Made by a program: the position numbers and the translations under genes. A stretch of DNA of 64,000 bases from JBAXTE01 sp964653595 (GTDB taxonomy: Bacteria > Bacteroidota > Bacteroidia > Bacteroidales > WCHB1-69): the NCBI GenBank assembly GCA_964653595.1, contig CAZZHH010000011.1, positions 1 to 64,000 of the forward strand, read 5' to 3'. Below are positions 63,562-64,000 of this stretch, piece by piece. Within the stretch, counting starts at the first letter, position 1; the number at the start of each line of letters is the position of its first letter. The notes beneath the pieces are model-generated. The model had not been told where the DNA came from. It saw only the letters and a list, made by a program, of their open reading frames with translations, and did not search any database.

Positions 63562-64000
63562 ATGAGATCCATCTGTTTTTACTTTCAAGTTCACCAACCG
63601 TTTCGATTAAATACATTTCGTTTTTTTGACATGGGAAACAACCCTAATTATTTCAACGAATATCAAAATCAATACTTGGTTAAACGTATTGCCGAGCGAT
63701 GTTATTTACCTATGAATAAGCTGATATATGATTTGATAGATGAATATGGTTCTCGTTTCAAAGTAAGTTTTTCAATTTCGGGGATGGCAATAGATCAATT
63801 TGAGTTGTATTGCCCTGAGGTAATTGAAAGTTTTAAAAAACTTGCTTCCACGGGTTGTGTTGAGTTTTTAGCAGAAACCTATTCGCACAGTTTAGCCTCT
63901 CTTGAAAGTCCAGTGGAGTTCGAAAAACAAGTTTCCAAACACACTCAAAAGATAAAATCCCTATTTGGATCCACCCCAAAAACATTTAGGAACACAGAGT
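63562..64000 (+). CDS. GH57 alpha-amylase family protein, N-terminal part (cut by window edge)
   Basis: An ATG at 63562 opens a frame that runs off the right edge after 146 codons. It begins MRSICFYFQVHQPFRLNTFR, with the first conserved GH57 region (HQPFR). VSFSISGMAIDQFELY and EFLAETYSHSLASL follow, the third an HS-type GH57 region. In Bacteroidota this gene regularly follows the debranching and GT4 genes. GH57 enzymes act on alpha-glucans or form branches; the exact activity cannot be read from the N-terminus. Confidence 0.88.
   Translation, partial: MRSICFYFQVHQPFRLNTFRFFDMGNNPNYFNEYQNQYLVKRIAERCYLPMNKLIYDLIDEYGSRFKVSFSISGMAIDQFELYCPEVIESFKKLASTGCVEFLAETYSHSLASLESPVEFEKQVSKHTQKIKSLFGSTPKTFRNTE

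Overview
The window is a stretch of AT-rich bacterial chromosome from a member of the Bacteroidota. The evidence is in the sequence. Promoter -7 elements fit TAnnTTTG, with TTTG/TTG about 18-21 bases upstream. Several secreted proteins end in type IX secretion (T9SS) sorting domains, of both type A and the gliding-motility-associated type B. Rho carries the long low-complexity N-terminal insertion usual in this phylum, and lipoproteins have SCKK-type lipoboxes. The order within the phylum cannot be fixed from this window. The gene content is mostly chromosomal housekeeping, with no prophage, IS element, rRNA or CRISPR array.

Left third (1-24 kb): a class V aminotransferase-like gene cut by the left edge, D-Ala-D-Ala ligase, an isolated and degenerate DEAD-box N-terminal domain, L-aspartate oxidase (NAD synthesis), indolepyruvate oxidoreductase IorA/IorB, an aspartate-type aminotransferase, and an M16 zinc protease. 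Next come a small outer-membrane protein pair (the first broken by a one-base frameshift), a TPR protein, an NSS sodium symporter with an overlooked 34-residue MetS-type small subunit and a helix-hairpin-helix protein, a PAP2 phosphatase, an EamA exporter, class II fructose-bisphosphate aldolase, a secreted C10 cysteine protease and imidazolonepropionase.

Middle third (24-45 kb): two small lipoproteins, PurN, and a forward cluster acpP-fabF-rnc-unknown-nitrilase-aspartokinase. These are followed by an outer-membrane barrel protein, tRNA-Arg(ACG) with its own promoter and terminator, rho with a long leader, glutaminase, and a 935-residue HExxH surface protein. A holin-like membrane protein, a flavin/pyridoxamine oxidase-like protein, a membrane-anchored AraC regulator and a 1092-residue T9SS adhesin complete this part.

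Right third (45-64 kb): an 826-base gene-free interval holds the most unusual structure in the window, a GC-rich hairpin field ending in about seven diverged 44-base tandem units whose stems show compensatory changes. After it come a subtilisin, an orphan M6-protease propeptide, small membrane and regulatory genes, a GH25 lysozyme plus histidine phosphatase, and three surface genes (two T9SS type B proteins and a chimeric collagen-like protein). A LutA-like protein, a Crp/Fnr regulator, a beta-helix lipoprotein and a glycogen cluster (debranching enzyme, GT4 synthase, GH57 amylase cut by the right edge) finish the window.

The genes fall into three themes: core biosynthesis and information processing; amino-acid and 2-oxoacid handling (IorAB, aminotransferases, HutI, glutaminase, aspartokinase, nitrilase); and a large secreted or surface protein repertoire. 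No complete new defence or mobile system is visible. The best candidates for something undescribed are the 44-base hairpin array, the modular collagen-like protein with its T9SS neighbour, and the free-standing M6 propeptide.
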